NCBI GenBank assembly: GCA_910587555.1
Contig: CAJULV010000101.1
Span: 1-7,147, forward strand
Source of the DNA: an uncultured Acetatifactor sp.
GTDB lineage: Bacteria > Bacillota > Clostridia > Lachnospirales > Lachnospiraceae
Length of the DNA stretch: 7,147 bases
Direction of reading: 5' to 3'
Shown here: positions 1-6,471 of the stretch, one piece after another
Position numbering within the stretch: the first letter of the stretch is position 1
Layout: each line of letters begins with the position of its first letter
Position numbers and translations under genes: made by a program
The notes under the pieces: generated by a model
The model's database searches: none
What the model saw: only the letters and a program-made list of their open reading frames with translations
What the model was told of the DNA's origin: nothing

Positions 1-814
1 AAACGGAATCATACCCGGTAAAAGCCTTCACCACATGGCCTGCAATACCGTGCAGACAGTCCTTCACCGAAGCATGCCCCCAGAAAATCTGATTCTCCAG
101 ATAGCTTGAGGAACCGAAAAAAAGCCTGGTAATCAAAGTATTCAGCAGAAATGCCGCCAGAAAAAGACCGCAGTGAATAGCCACCCGCCTGACATAGGCG
201 CCTGTTTTCACCTCCGCTCCCTCCGAAGCCTCCCGCAGCGCCTGCAGCAGCAGCATTGCAACGATTCCGAAAATATACATGACTACAAGCGATTGATAAA
301 CAGAAAAGACCAACAGTAAGATACCCACACTTCCCAGGGCATACCTCCATGCATGCCTGTCCACCCATTGGAAGGACAGATACAGGGCTGCCGCTGTGAG
401 AACCATGGCAAGACAGATTTCCATGCTCTGCAGCGAAAAATAAAACTGCTCTGCCATGGCCGGATGGGAGATCCAGAGCAGGCTGCCGCAGCCCCATGCC
501 AGTCCCTCCTCCGCCTTCCCGCCTGTCCGGTCCCACAGCCACAGAAATGCCGCCACCGCAGCCCCGAACAGAAGCAGCGTCATACTCCCGGCAAAATAAG
601 GATTAAAATGAGCGTTGCCCAGCACATATTTTAAAAACACAAGCCCCTGCCGCCCCGTATGCAGCCATCCGCCGTAAAAATCGTCCTGCAGATGCAGCAG
701 GTCCTCCGTGTCAATACCGATTACACCTGCATTCAGCTTCGCTCCGTGTACCAAAAAGGCAAGCAGGCCGGTGACAAAAAGACAGCTGCGGTATTTTTTC
801 AGATTTTCTTTCAC
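1..814 (-). CDS. GtrII-family glucosyltransferase domain membrane protein, partial (N-terminal 271 residues)
   Basis: Reading the minus strand from a GTG at 814-812 gives 271 codons without a stop, leaving through the left edge, so the C-terminus is missing. GTG is preferred because a purine-rich GGGAAGG lies 5-7 nt upstream and an in-frame TAA at 832-830 closes the frame with no ATG between. The protein starts basic (KENLKKYR), has a first membrane segment at about 11-24, then the acidic D35-T-E-D38 and a GRQGLVFLKY motif at 54-63, followed by HFNPYFAG and several hydrophobic helices. This order (membrane segment, DTED, W..TGRQG, FNPY) matches GtrII-type glucosyltransferases, GT-C-like enzymes that move sugar from a polyprenyl-phosphate donor to surface glycans outside the membrane. 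The acceptor is unknown. It is divergent from the DUF2142 gene, which suggests a shared envelope role. Family assignment is from remembered motifs, not a search. Confidence 0.8.
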   Translation of the reverse strand, partial: MKENLKKYRSCLFVTGLLAFLVHGAKLNAGVIGIDTEDLLHLQDDFYGGWLHTGRQGLVFLKYVLGNAHFNPYFAGSMTLLLFGAAVAAFLWLWDRTGGKAEEGLAWGCGSLLWISHPAMAEQFYFSLQSMEICLAMVLTAAALYLSFQWVDRHAWRYALGSVGILLLVFSVYQSLVVMYIFGIVAMLLLQALREASEGAEVKTGAYVRRVAIHCGLFLAAFLLNTLITRLFFGSSSYLENQIFWGHASVKDCLHGIAGHVVKAFTGYDSV

Positions 815-841
815 ACTTGCCTTCCCTTCTTACCCTTCCTT

Positions 842-908
842 CTATCAAAGATAAAAACTATCAAAGACAAAAAGCTATCAAAGATAAAAAACTATCAAAG
901 ATAAAAAA
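842..908. repeat. Four-copy 16-17 bp tandem repeat in the leader of the GtrII-type gene
   Basis: The unit CTATCAAAGATAAAAA begins at 842, 858, 875 and 892. Copy 2 has one change in the core (GACA for GATA) and the A-run length varies by a base. Each core TATC-AAA-GATA is itself an interrupted palindrome. The array lies between the predicted minus-strand promoter (937-965) and the GTG at 814, so it would be transcribed as the 5' leader of the glucosyltransferase mRNA. Confidence 0.9.
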
Positions 909-936
909 ACAATAAATATAAAAAAAGAATAAACAC

Positions 937-965
937 ATTATACAAAAATATAACGGAAAAAGCAA
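937..965 (-). promoter_or_regulatory. SigmaA-like promoter for the GtrII-type gene
   Basis: On the minus strand, TTGCTT (965-960) and a perfect TATAAT (942-937) are separated by exactly 17 bp inside an AT-rich tract. The -35 matches only 3 of 6 consensus bases. Predicted transcription starts near 930, giving a leader of about 115 nt that contains the tandem repeat array. Confidence 0.55.
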
Positions 966-989
966 TTCAATTATAATATTTTTCCAATA

Positions 990-1018
990 TTGTCTTTTCT
1001 TCCAACACGGAATATGAT
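990..1018 (+). promoter_or_regulatory. SigmaA-like promoter for the DUF2142-type gene
   Basis: TTGTCT (990-995) and TATGAT (1013-1018) are separated by 17 bp, matching 4/6 and 5/6 of the housekeeping consensus. Transcription would start near 1025, about 70 nt before the start codon. Its -35 lies only 24 bp from the -35 of the opposing promoter, so a single bound regulator could affect both genes. Confidence 0.55.
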
Positions 1019-1096
1019 ACTATGGACTCGTTCTAACAAAGCCGAAGACTACAATGGTTAATAAATCAGAAAATCAGAAATATGCAGGTAAAGGAA

Positions 1097-2497
1097 ATGA
1101 AACAGAAAAACAGAATCAACACCGCCATTACAATATGTTACTTTGCCCTGTACCTTGTCCTGGGGCTTTCCCTTCTCATCAGACAGCCCTTCGGCAATCC
1201 CCCGGATGAATACAACCGCTATCTCATCCCCCGGTACATTGCGGAACACGGAACCCTCCCCAACGGTTACGAGGAGAGTATCCGCATCCCCGGATACGGC
1301 TTTTCCTACGCCTTTCAGCCCATCCTCCCCTACATGTTCCAGGGCTATGCCATGGGGTTTGTGAATCTGTTCACGGATTCCCAAACGGCCCTGCTTTACA
1401 CGGCCCGGGGCGTTGACCTGCTGTTTGGCCTTCTGATGGCCCGGGTGGTTCTCCTTCTGGCCGGACAATGGTTTCAGGATGCGCGTTTCCGTTGGATTTT
1501 CGCTTTTCTTGCCACCTTCCTGCCCCAGGGCATCTTTGTACACACTTATGTCAACACGGATTCCTGCTGCATGCTGTCCATTGCCCTGATGCTGTACGGG
1601 CTGACCCTGGGCCTGAAGGATGCTTTCACGGCCCGTTCCTCCCTGATCATGGCTCTGGGCATTATCCTCTGCGCCCTGTCCTATTACAATGCCTACGGGT
1701 ATATTCTAAGCTGTATTTTACTCTTTACCGTATTTTTTTTATCTGTATATAGAAATAAGCTCTGTTTTGATTACAAAAATTTTCTGAAAAAAGGCATCTT
1801 TATCTCCGCTGTCGTCCTCTGCGGAATCGCCTGGTGGTTTATCCGCAGCGCCATCCTCTATGAAGGGGATTTCCTGGCGCTCCGCACCCGGAATGCATGC
1901 GCCTCCCTCTATGCGCAGCCCCAGTTTCACCCAGATACCCGGGCAACCTGGATGAACCAGGGATTCTCCCTGTTTGATATGGTACGGGATTCGGACTTTA
2001 TCTCCCTCTCCATGCTTAGCTTTATCGGTATGTACGGTCCCATGACAATGGTTACCTCCATCTGGGTTTACCGTTTTTATAAAGCGCTGTTTGGCCTGGG
2101 GGTGCTGTTCTGCGCCCTCCTCCAGGGTCCTGCCGCCCGGAACAGGGACAGGATGGAACCGGGCCGCAGATGGTTTCGGATTTTTTTTCATGTGAACATG
2201 GTATTCTGCATCCTGATGCCCCTGTTTTTAAGCCTGTATTATTCCTATTCCACAGACTATCAGCCCCAGGGACGCTACCTGCTGCCTGCGCTGCTCCCCC
2301 TGTGCCTCTATACGGTCCGGGGCATGGAAAAAATGTGCCGCCTGATCCTGTCGTCCCTCCTTCCCGGGAAGAAACGGCAGGAAATCCTTCTCACGGCCTT
2401 TTCCCTTGTACTCTGCGCCGTCATTGCAGCAATGCTGATCCTGACTGTATATGGCTATGCCTTTCCCTTCTATGACGCGCTTCCGGCGTCCTCCTGA
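1097..2497 (+). CDS. DUF2142-type multi-pass membrane protein, probable surface glycan assembly protein
   Basis: This is a 466-residue polytopic membrane protein. I chose the ATG at 1097 because CAGG (1085-1088) lies 8 nt upstream; an in-frame ATG at 1082 adds five residues (MQVKE) but has no visible ribosome binding site. An N-terminal membrane helix (about 10-28) is followed at once by NPPDEYNRY with P-P-D-E at 35-38, a luminal-type loop motif, then many hydrophobic segments. QGRYLLP lies at 391-397, just before a late membrane helix. PPDE after the first helix and QGRYLLP near the end are typical of the DUF2142 family, GT-C-like membrane proteins often coded in polysaccharide or teichoic-acid regions. 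The donor and acceptor are unknown. It is convergent with spoIVA. The stretch at about 1700-1800 is much more AT-rich than the rest of the gene. Family call is from motifs only. Confidence 0.75.
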   Translation: MKQKNRINTAITICYFALYLVLGLSLLIRQPFGNPPDEYNRYLIPRYIAEHGTLPNGYEESIRIPGYGFSYAFQPILPYMFQGYAMGFVNLFTDSQTALLYTARGVDLLFGLLMARVVLLLAGQWFQDARFRWIFAFLATFLPQGIFVHTYVNTDSCCMLSIALMLYGLTLGLKDAFTARSSLIMALGIILCALSYYNAYGYILSCILLFTVFFLSVYRNKLCFDYKNFLKKGIFISAVVLCGIAWWFIRSAILYEGDFLALRTRNACASLYAQPQFHPDTRATWMNQGFSLFDMVRDSDFISLSMLSFIGMYGPMTMVTSIWVYRFYKALFGLGVLFCALLQGPAARNRDRMEPGRRWFRIFFHVNMVFCILMPLFLSLYYSYSTDYQPQGRYLLPALLPLCLYTVRGMEKMCRLILSSLLPGKKRQEILLTAFSLVLCAVIAAMLILTVYGYAFPFYDALPASS

Positions 2498-2517
2498 TCT
2501 TCCGTCTCCGGAACAGA

Positions 2518-2720
2518 CATGCCCGCCCTGGCGGATGCCGCAGCAAGGGAACACCATTCATGCTCTTGGCAAGGCATGACCGACGCAACCCTGAAGAATG
2601 CTGCAGCAAAAGAACACCATTCATGCTCTTGGCAAGGCATGCCGACACAGCCCTGGCAGATGCCGCATCAAGGGAACGCCAATCATGCTCATGGCAAGCA
2701 GCCCTGTCGGATGCCGTCAG
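2518..2720. repeat. 62-63 bp imperfect tandem repeat filling a convergent intergenic gap
   Basis: About three and a half units lie between the stops of the DUF2142 gene and spoIVA. ACACCATTCATGCTCTTGGC occurs at 2551 and, identically, at 2614 (63 bp later); a diverged copy begins at 2676 (62 bp later). A fourth partial unit (CAGCCCTGTCGGATGCCGTC) ends near 2720. Each unit has two small dyads: GCGG-ATG-CCGC (clearest in copy 1) and CATGC(T)CTTGGCAAGGCATG (copies 1 and 2). No T-run follows either, so an ordinary Rho-independent terminator is not visible for either gene here. Confidence 0.85.
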
Positions 2721-2736
2721 TTCTGCCGGTTGGGAA

Positions 2737-4221
2737 TCAGATGATGATACACACCATGCCCCCGTTGCTGTCGTTTACAATCTTCTGCATGGTATCCTGG
2801 AGCTTTAACTGACTCTCCTCCCCGATTACCGCCACCTTGGCCGTAATTCCGTCATTTACCAGTTGTTCTACCGTCTTTCCGAAAATATTCGTCTCCCAGA
2901 TTCCCTTCTCCATATCCGCCTGATTGATGAAATGAATCAGGTCATTGGCCTGTTCCTGGGTTCCCACAATGGGAGCGATCTCCGTCTCGATATTGGCCCG
3001 GATCATATGGATGGAAGGACTGGATGCCTTGATCTTTACCCCGAACTTGTTGCCGTGCTTGATCAGTTCCGGCTTCTCCAGGCCGATCTCGTCCCTGTCC
3101 GGCGTCACCACTCCATATCCCTTGATGCGCACCATGTTCACCGCATCCAGTACCTTGGCATATTCATGCTTCATGGCCGCAAAGCTCTTCAGCTTACTGA
3201 TGAGCTGATATTCATCGGTGATGGTCTCCCCCACCATGTCCGTGAGCATTTCATAATAATAGGATTCCTCCACATCCAGGGTGATGCGGATCACACCGTC
3301 CGAAAGGCTCACCGTGTCTGTCTTGCAGCGTTTTATGTACTCTCCGTCCATCTCCACCGGCTTCTTCAGCACATCCCGGATGGTGCCGTAGTCCTGCATC
3401 AGCCCCTTCACCCTTGTGATAATATCCTGCTTCATCCGGTTCTCCCAGGGCAGCATTTCCACCCACTTGGGCATGTAAAATTCCATGGAGGAGATGGGAA
3501 ATTCATACAGCACATTCTCCAACAGCATATGGATGTCTTCCTTTTTCAGCTGCTCGCAGTTTACGGTCACCGCGGAAACGCCGTATTTCTCGGTGATCTC
3601 CCCTGCCACCCGCTTTGCGTCCTCGGAGTAGGGCTTCTGGCTGTTCACCAGGACCAGAAAGGGTTTGCGGAGTTTCTTCAGCGCCTGAATGGTCTTCTCC
3701 TCCGCCTCCAGATAATTCCCCCTGGGAATCTCCCCGAAGCTGCCGTCTGTGGTGATCACCAGACCGATGGTGGAGTGATCGTTCATCACCTTATCCGTGC
3801 CGATTTCGGCGGCCTGGGTAAAAGGGATCTCATAGTCAAACCAGGGCGTCTTTACCATCCGCTCCACGTCCTCCTCCATATGCCCTGCCGCCCCCTCCAC
3901 CATGTACCCCACACAGTCAATGAGACGCACGGACACGGGAATCTCCCCGCTTAAGACTACATTGGCGGCTTCATTTGGAATAAACTTCGGCTCCGTGGTG
4001 GTGATGGTCTTGCCCCCGGCGCTCTGGGGCAGTTCGTCCTGTGCCCTGTTTCTGGCATGCTCATCCTCCATATAGGGCAGAACCATCTCCTCCATGAAAC
4101 GCTTGATAAACGTGGACTTACCGGTGCGCACAGGCCCCAGTACCCCTATGTAGATCTCTCCCCCTGTACGGTTCTTGATATCACTGTACAGATCATAGGT
4201 ATTTATTGTATCATTCTGCAT
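2737..4221 (-). CDS. spoIVA: SpoIVA, stage IV sporulation protein A (coat morphogenetic ATPase)
   Basis: The product has 494 residues; the Bacillus subtilis protein is 492. SpoIVA binds and hydrolyses ATP, polymerises on the forespore surface in the mother cell, and forms the basement layer on which the spore coat is built; it is also needed for the cortex. The N-terminal P-loop domain shows Walker A GPVRTGKST at 29-37, the conserved QDELPQSAGGKTITTTEPKF block (61-80), the DCVGY Walker B/G3-like motif (102-106), EIGT (139-142) and LVNSQKP (191-197). The C-terminus ends in the family-typical hydrophobic tail SNGGMVCIII, needed in B. subtilis for membrane anchoring through SpoVM. The start is fixed by AGGAGG at 4234-4229, 7 nt from the ATG. 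All key residues are present, so it should work. It lies downstream of the TM-helix repeat protein on the same strand, but a terminator and its own sigmaE-like promoter separate them. Confidence 0.98.
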   Translation of the reverse strand: MQNDTINTYDLYSDIKNRTGGEIYIGVLGPVRTGKSTFIKRFMEEMVLPYMEDEHARNRAQDELPQSAGGKTITTTEPKFIPNEAANVVLSGEIPVSVRLIDCVGYMVEGAAGHMEEDVERMVKTPWFDYEIPFTQAAEIGTDKVMNDHSTIGLVITTDGSFGEIPRGNYLEAEEKTIQALKKLRKPFLVLVNSQKPYSEDAKRVAGEITEKYGVSAVTVNCEQLKKEDIHMLLENVLYEFPISSMEFYMPKWVEMLPWENRMKQDIITRVKGLMQDYGTIRDVLKKPVEMDGEYIKRCKTDTVSLSDGVIRITLDVEESYYYEMLTDMVGETITDEYQLISKLKSFAAMKHEYAKVLDAVNMVRIKGYGVVTPDRDEIGLEKPELIKHGNKFGVKIKASSPSIHMIRANIETEIAPIVGTQEQANDLIHFINQADMEKGIWETNIFGKTVEQLVNDGITAKVAVIGEESQLKLQDTMQKIVNDSNGGMVCIII

Positions 4222-4228
4222 AGAAAAA

Positions 4229-4264
4229 CCTCCTACATATACTGCTACATGTATATGTAGGAGG
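4229..4264 (-). promoter_or_regulatory. spoIVA: Perfect 14-bp inverted repeat that contains the spoIVA ribosome binding site
   Basis: CCTCCTACATATAC (4229-4242) and GTATATGTAGGAGG (4251-4264) are exact reverse complements around an 8-nt loop. On the spoIVA strand the distal arm includes the whole AGGAGG Shine-Dalgarno, so any mRNA covering both arms would pair it completely. A shorter alternative hairpin, CTACAT-ATAC-ATGTAG (4261-4246), competes for the upstream arm. The sigmaE-like -10 lies inside the upstream arm, so transcripts from that promoter would lack it. Confidence 0.85.
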
Positions 4265-4278
4265 CCCTGTAATTATGA
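4250..4278 (-). promoter_or_regulatory. spoIVA: SigmaE-like sporulation promoter of spoIVA
   Basis: On the minus strand TCATAAT (4278-4272) matches 6 of 7 positions of the sigmaE -35 KMATATT. After a 14-bp spacer, CATATACA (4257-4250) matches 6 of 8 of the -10 CATACAMT. Spacing fits the known 14-15 bp, and spoIVA is a sigmaE gene in Bacillus subtilis. Transcription would start near 4243-4246, about 20-25 nt before the ATG. The match is by eye to the Bacillus consensus. Confidence 0.6.
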
Positions 4279-4310
4279 AAGGGCGGCAGATTTTCCTGTT
4301 CTGTCCGCCC
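4271..4310 (-). terminator. Weak Rho-independent terminator after the TM-helix repeat gene
   Basis: On the minus strand GGGCGG-A-CAG (4310-4301) pairs with CTG-CCGCCC (4289-4281) around an 11-nt loop with one bulged A, then TTTCATAATT. The stem is GC-rich but the T-run is short and interrupted, so leakage into spoIVA is likely. The -35 of the spoIVA promoter starts inside this T-rich tail. Confidence 0.5.
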
Positions 4311-4366
4311 CTGCCCTCCGGGGCATCCGTTTTTTCCTGAATCCCCAACCGGCAGAAATCCTTTTG

Positions 4367-5557
4367 TTACTCTTCCTTATCCGAATTCTTATCCAGATTG
4401 TCTTCCAGTTTTTTCAAAGTATGGGAAGCGAAATCTCTTCCGCCCATGCCGAAGGCAATGGCAAAAGCAACGGCAACAGCAGCCAGAACCAGTTTAAACG
4501 CGGCATTTACGATCTCTGCAGCAATGCCCAGCTGACTCAATACCATGAACACGCCCACTGTCAGCACCGCGCATTTTGCAATGGTTCCATAGAGGGCAAA
4601 ACCATTTTTCCGCAGGCCCTTCTCCGCCGCGGAACCGGCCACAAAGCAGATGGCCAGAATCAGAACCGCGCTAAGCACTGCAGGCATGTAGCCGATCACA
4701 GCCGTACCGATCTCGGTCAGCACATCCAGTTTCAGGACATTGATTCCCTCCACCGCAAAAAAGATGACCACTACCGCATACACCACATTTCCAACCAGTT
4801 TGGAAAGGCTGAACTGATACTTGTCATTGTCAATCAGCGCAGTAAGCTTCGCATCCAGTCCGGCAGAGGCAATAAGCCGGGTCACAATCTGGCCCACAAA
4901 TTTGCCGATCATACAGCCTATAATGATAATCACAAGGCCCACAAAAATATTGGGGATAAATCCGAAAATCTGGTTCAGCATATAGACTGCAGGCTGTGAG
5001 ATCACATCAATGTTCAGCACGTCCAATGCCATCACAATCATGGGAATCAGAATCAGCACATAGACTATGTACGCCAGGGTTGAAGAGAGCTTTGCCGTAC
5101 TGGTCACTTCAATACCTGCCTTTTCCTGCAGCTTATTCACGTTCAGCCTGTCAAACAGGGGTACCAGGAGCTGACGCACCATCTTTGCAATAAAGAATCC
5201 GATTATCAGCACAATCACTGCCGCCACAATATTGGGCACATAGCCCCATACCGTATTCAGCAGGTTCGTAATCGGCGCAGACACATCCCGCATCCCCAGT
5301 GCACTGAAGATCCCCGGCACAAAGAGCAGGAACACCAGTAAATGAACCAGTTTGCCGATGAAATCTCTGGTGCTGCCTCCTCCCGGCGAGTCCATCTTAT
5401 CCAGAATCTGCCCTATCCTGCCCTTCCCCAACAGCTTCACCACTGCGGACTTTACCACAGCCGCCACCACAAAGGCAATCACCAGAATCAGCAGGGCGCT
5501 GACCACTGACCACACCCCTGACGCGATCGTCGCGGCAATCGTAGAAAGAAATTCCAT
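4367..5557 (-). CDS. Repeat-type 'conserved TM helix' membrane protein related to mechanosensitive channels
   Basis: This is a 396-residue, very hydrophobic protein. ATG at 5557 is preceded by GGAGG with a 7-nt gap. It is built from about four units of roughly 92 residues. Each unit has a conserved helix (at about 15-47, 104-137, 198-230 and 288-317; for example YVPNIVAAVIVLIIG, FIPNIFVGLVIIIIG and YMPAVLSAVLILAI) and a second helix (about 70-88, 160-182, 252-274 and 326-346). It ends with a helix running into AFGMGGRDFASHTLKKLEDN and a charged tail. The closing AFGxGGR motif and repeated PN-helix are typical of the CmpX-like/TM_helix family, annotated as mechanosensitive ion channel proteins. 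I see no cytoplasmic MscS beta domain, so gating by tension is not shown. It has its own promoter at 5609-5637. Whether it takes part in sporulation cannot be told from the sequence. Confidence 0.8.
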   Translation of the reverse strand: MEFLSTIAATIASGVWSVVSALLILVIAFVVAAVVKSAVVKLLGKGRIGQILDKMDSPGGGSTRDFIGKLVHLLVFLLFVPGIFSALGMRDVSAPITNLLNTVWGYVPNIVAAVIVLIIGFFIAKMVRQLLVPLFDRLNVNKLQEKAGIEVTSTAKLSSTLAYIVYVLILIPMIVMALDVLNIDVISQPAVYMLNQIFGFIPNIFVGLVIIIIGCMIGKFVGQIVTRLIASAGLDAKLTALIDNDKYQFSLSKLVGNVVYAVVVIFFAVEGINVLKLDVLTEIGTAVIGYMPAVLSAVLILAICFVAGSAAEKGLRKNGFALYGTIAKCAVLTVGVFMVLSQLGIAAEIVNAAFKLVLAAVAVAFAIAFGMGGRDFASHTLKKLEDNLDKNSDKEE

Positions 5558-5608
5558 ATCTTTTCCTCCGTAACTGATTTGTATTTCATAGATAAACTAT
5601 GATGGTTT

Positions 5609-5637
5609 ATTCTAGCACATTTTGGGCATTATCACAA
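5609..5637 (-). promoter_or_regulatory. SigmaA-like extended -10 promoter for the TM-helix repeat gene
   Basis: On the minus strand TTGTGA (5637-5632) lies 17 bp from TAGAAT (5614-5609), and a TGC immediately precedes the -10, giving an extended -10 (TGnTAGAAT). The predicted start near 5602 leaves a leader of about 45 nt before the ATG. This points to vegetative expression, unlike the sigmaE-like promoter of spoIVA. Confidence 0.65.
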
Positions 5638-5785
5638 TAGGATAAATAAATTATCTGACAGAATATCTTTTTTCGGCAGGAATCAGAGCTGTCTCCCGAA
5701 TATTTTAGTTGAATCTTCCATGCTGTTCCGATATCATAAATCTGTACTGAAAGTTAATTGTGCAAAATATACAGCAACAGATATC

Positions 5786-5896
5786 CTACTCTCCGGCTTC
5801 CCGGATAAACGCGAAAGGATCCAGGGCACAGCCCAGTGCCATCAACTCATTTCGGGAGCGGTCACGCTTCGCTGCCAGAGCATCAAATTCCTCCTG
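5786..5896 (-). pseudogene. C-terminal fragment resembling a ribbon-helix-helix small protein
   Basis: The minus strand reads QEEFDALAAKRDRSRNELMA, about 17 more residues, then TAG. The pattern F-x-A-L-A-x-K-R-x-x-S-R-N-E-L resembles the two helices of ribbon-helix-helix DNA-binding proteins such as small antitoxins or mobilisation accessory proteins. The beta strand and any start codon with a ribosome site are missing. Further upstream the frame only reads antisense to the TnpV fragment, so I think this is the tail of a gene cut at the junction near 5900. It could be chance; confidence is low. Confidence 0.3.
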
Positions 5897-5899
5897 TGG

Positions 5900-6160
5900 G
5901 GGCGGATGCACTGGGCTTATCTGGAAGAAACGAAGCCGCTCTTGCTCAACCACCAGATTTTGACGGGCAAGCTGCACAACTACCTTGCCGACCTGGACGA
6001 GCAGGCGCAGGACCGCTATCGGTTCATCATCAGGCAGATGGCCGCCGAGGGAGTGACCGATGACTTGAAACGTCGGTCACAGTTGGAATGGGTCAGGGTC
6101 ATGAACAGCATCGTGAACCGCGCCGAAGAAAGCATCAAGCGTGAGCTGATCTATACATGA
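5900..6160 (+). pseudogene. TnpV-family transposon protein, C-terminal remnant
   Basis: From about GRMHWAYLEE (5900) to the TGA at 6158-6160 the frame encodes 86 residues. Key blocks are LLNHQILTGKLHNYLADLDE, RFIIRQMAAEGVTDDLK, LEWVRVMNSI and the ending EESIKRELIYT. These match the latter two thirds of TnpV proteins, small proteins of unknown role carried by Tn4451-type and related clostridial elements, usually next to a large serine recombinase. The usual N-terminus (a beta-rich 'PNL.LPE...IGKYG' stretch) is absent: the frame stays open back to an ATG at 5720, but that part (MLFRYHKSVLK...) does not look like TnpV and no ribosome binding site is seen. The break is where the minus-strand ribbon-helix-helix fragment ends, so this is probably a deletion or recombination scar. 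Confidence 0.7.
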
Positions 6161-6471
6161 CCGGCGCATCGGCTCCACCACCTACAAGACGCATGGAGTG
6201 ACTTTATCGTAGGGAAGATATTGTCCAAGCCGGAGTATATGGGGCATACGGTCAACTTCCGCTCCCATAAGATATCCTACAAAGATGAACAGCCGGTTTA
6301 TCATGCCCCGGAGGACTGGCTGGTTTTTGAAAACACCCATGAGGCCATCGTGGATAAGGAGACCTGGGAGCTTGCCCAGAAGTTGAGAAAGACACCCCGG
6401 CGCCACGATACCATCGGCGAGGCCAATCCCCTGACCGGACTTCTCTACTGCGCTGACTGCGGAGCAAAGCT

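Noticed and set aside
9..542. Minus-strand open frame coding a Gly/Ala/Cys-rich 177-residue protein
   Set aside because: It overlaps the GtrII-type gene on the same strand in another frame. The GtrII frame has membrane helices and family motifs; this one has neither a ribosome site nor sensible composition.
2498..2736. Shared bidirectional terminator for the DUF2142 gene and spoIVA
   Set aside because: Dyads exist in the repeats, but none is followed by a T-run on either strand, so I could not support a Rho-independent terminator.
2519..2812. Plus-strand frame with two 21-residue repeats (...EHHSCSWQG)
   Set aside because: The repeats come from the 63-bp DNA repeat; the next unit is 62 bp and breaks the pattern. 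The frame runs antisense into spoIVA and has no convincing ribosome site.
2863..3954. Long 363-codon plus-strand open frame
   Set aside because: It is antisense to spoIVA, whose motifs are unambiguous. Its His/Leu/Pro-rich product is the usual shadow of a GC-biased gene.
4259..4340. Plus-strand 21-codon frame (MKGRQIFLFCPPLPSG...) with AGGAGG 10 nt upstream
   Set aside because: The Shine-Dalgarno on this strand is simply the mirror arm of the inverted repeat. The frame covers the terminator hairpin and no plus-strand promoter is evident.
4364..4999. 211-codon plus-strand open frame
   Set aside because: It is antisense to the TM-helix repeat gene, with no family features and no ribosome site.
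5720..5899. N-terminal 60 codons of the open frame that runs into TnpV
   Set aside because: The residues do not resemble TnpV or any family I know, no ribosome site precedes the ATG at 5720, and a better-looking fragment lies on the other strand. I treat it as fortuitous open frame.
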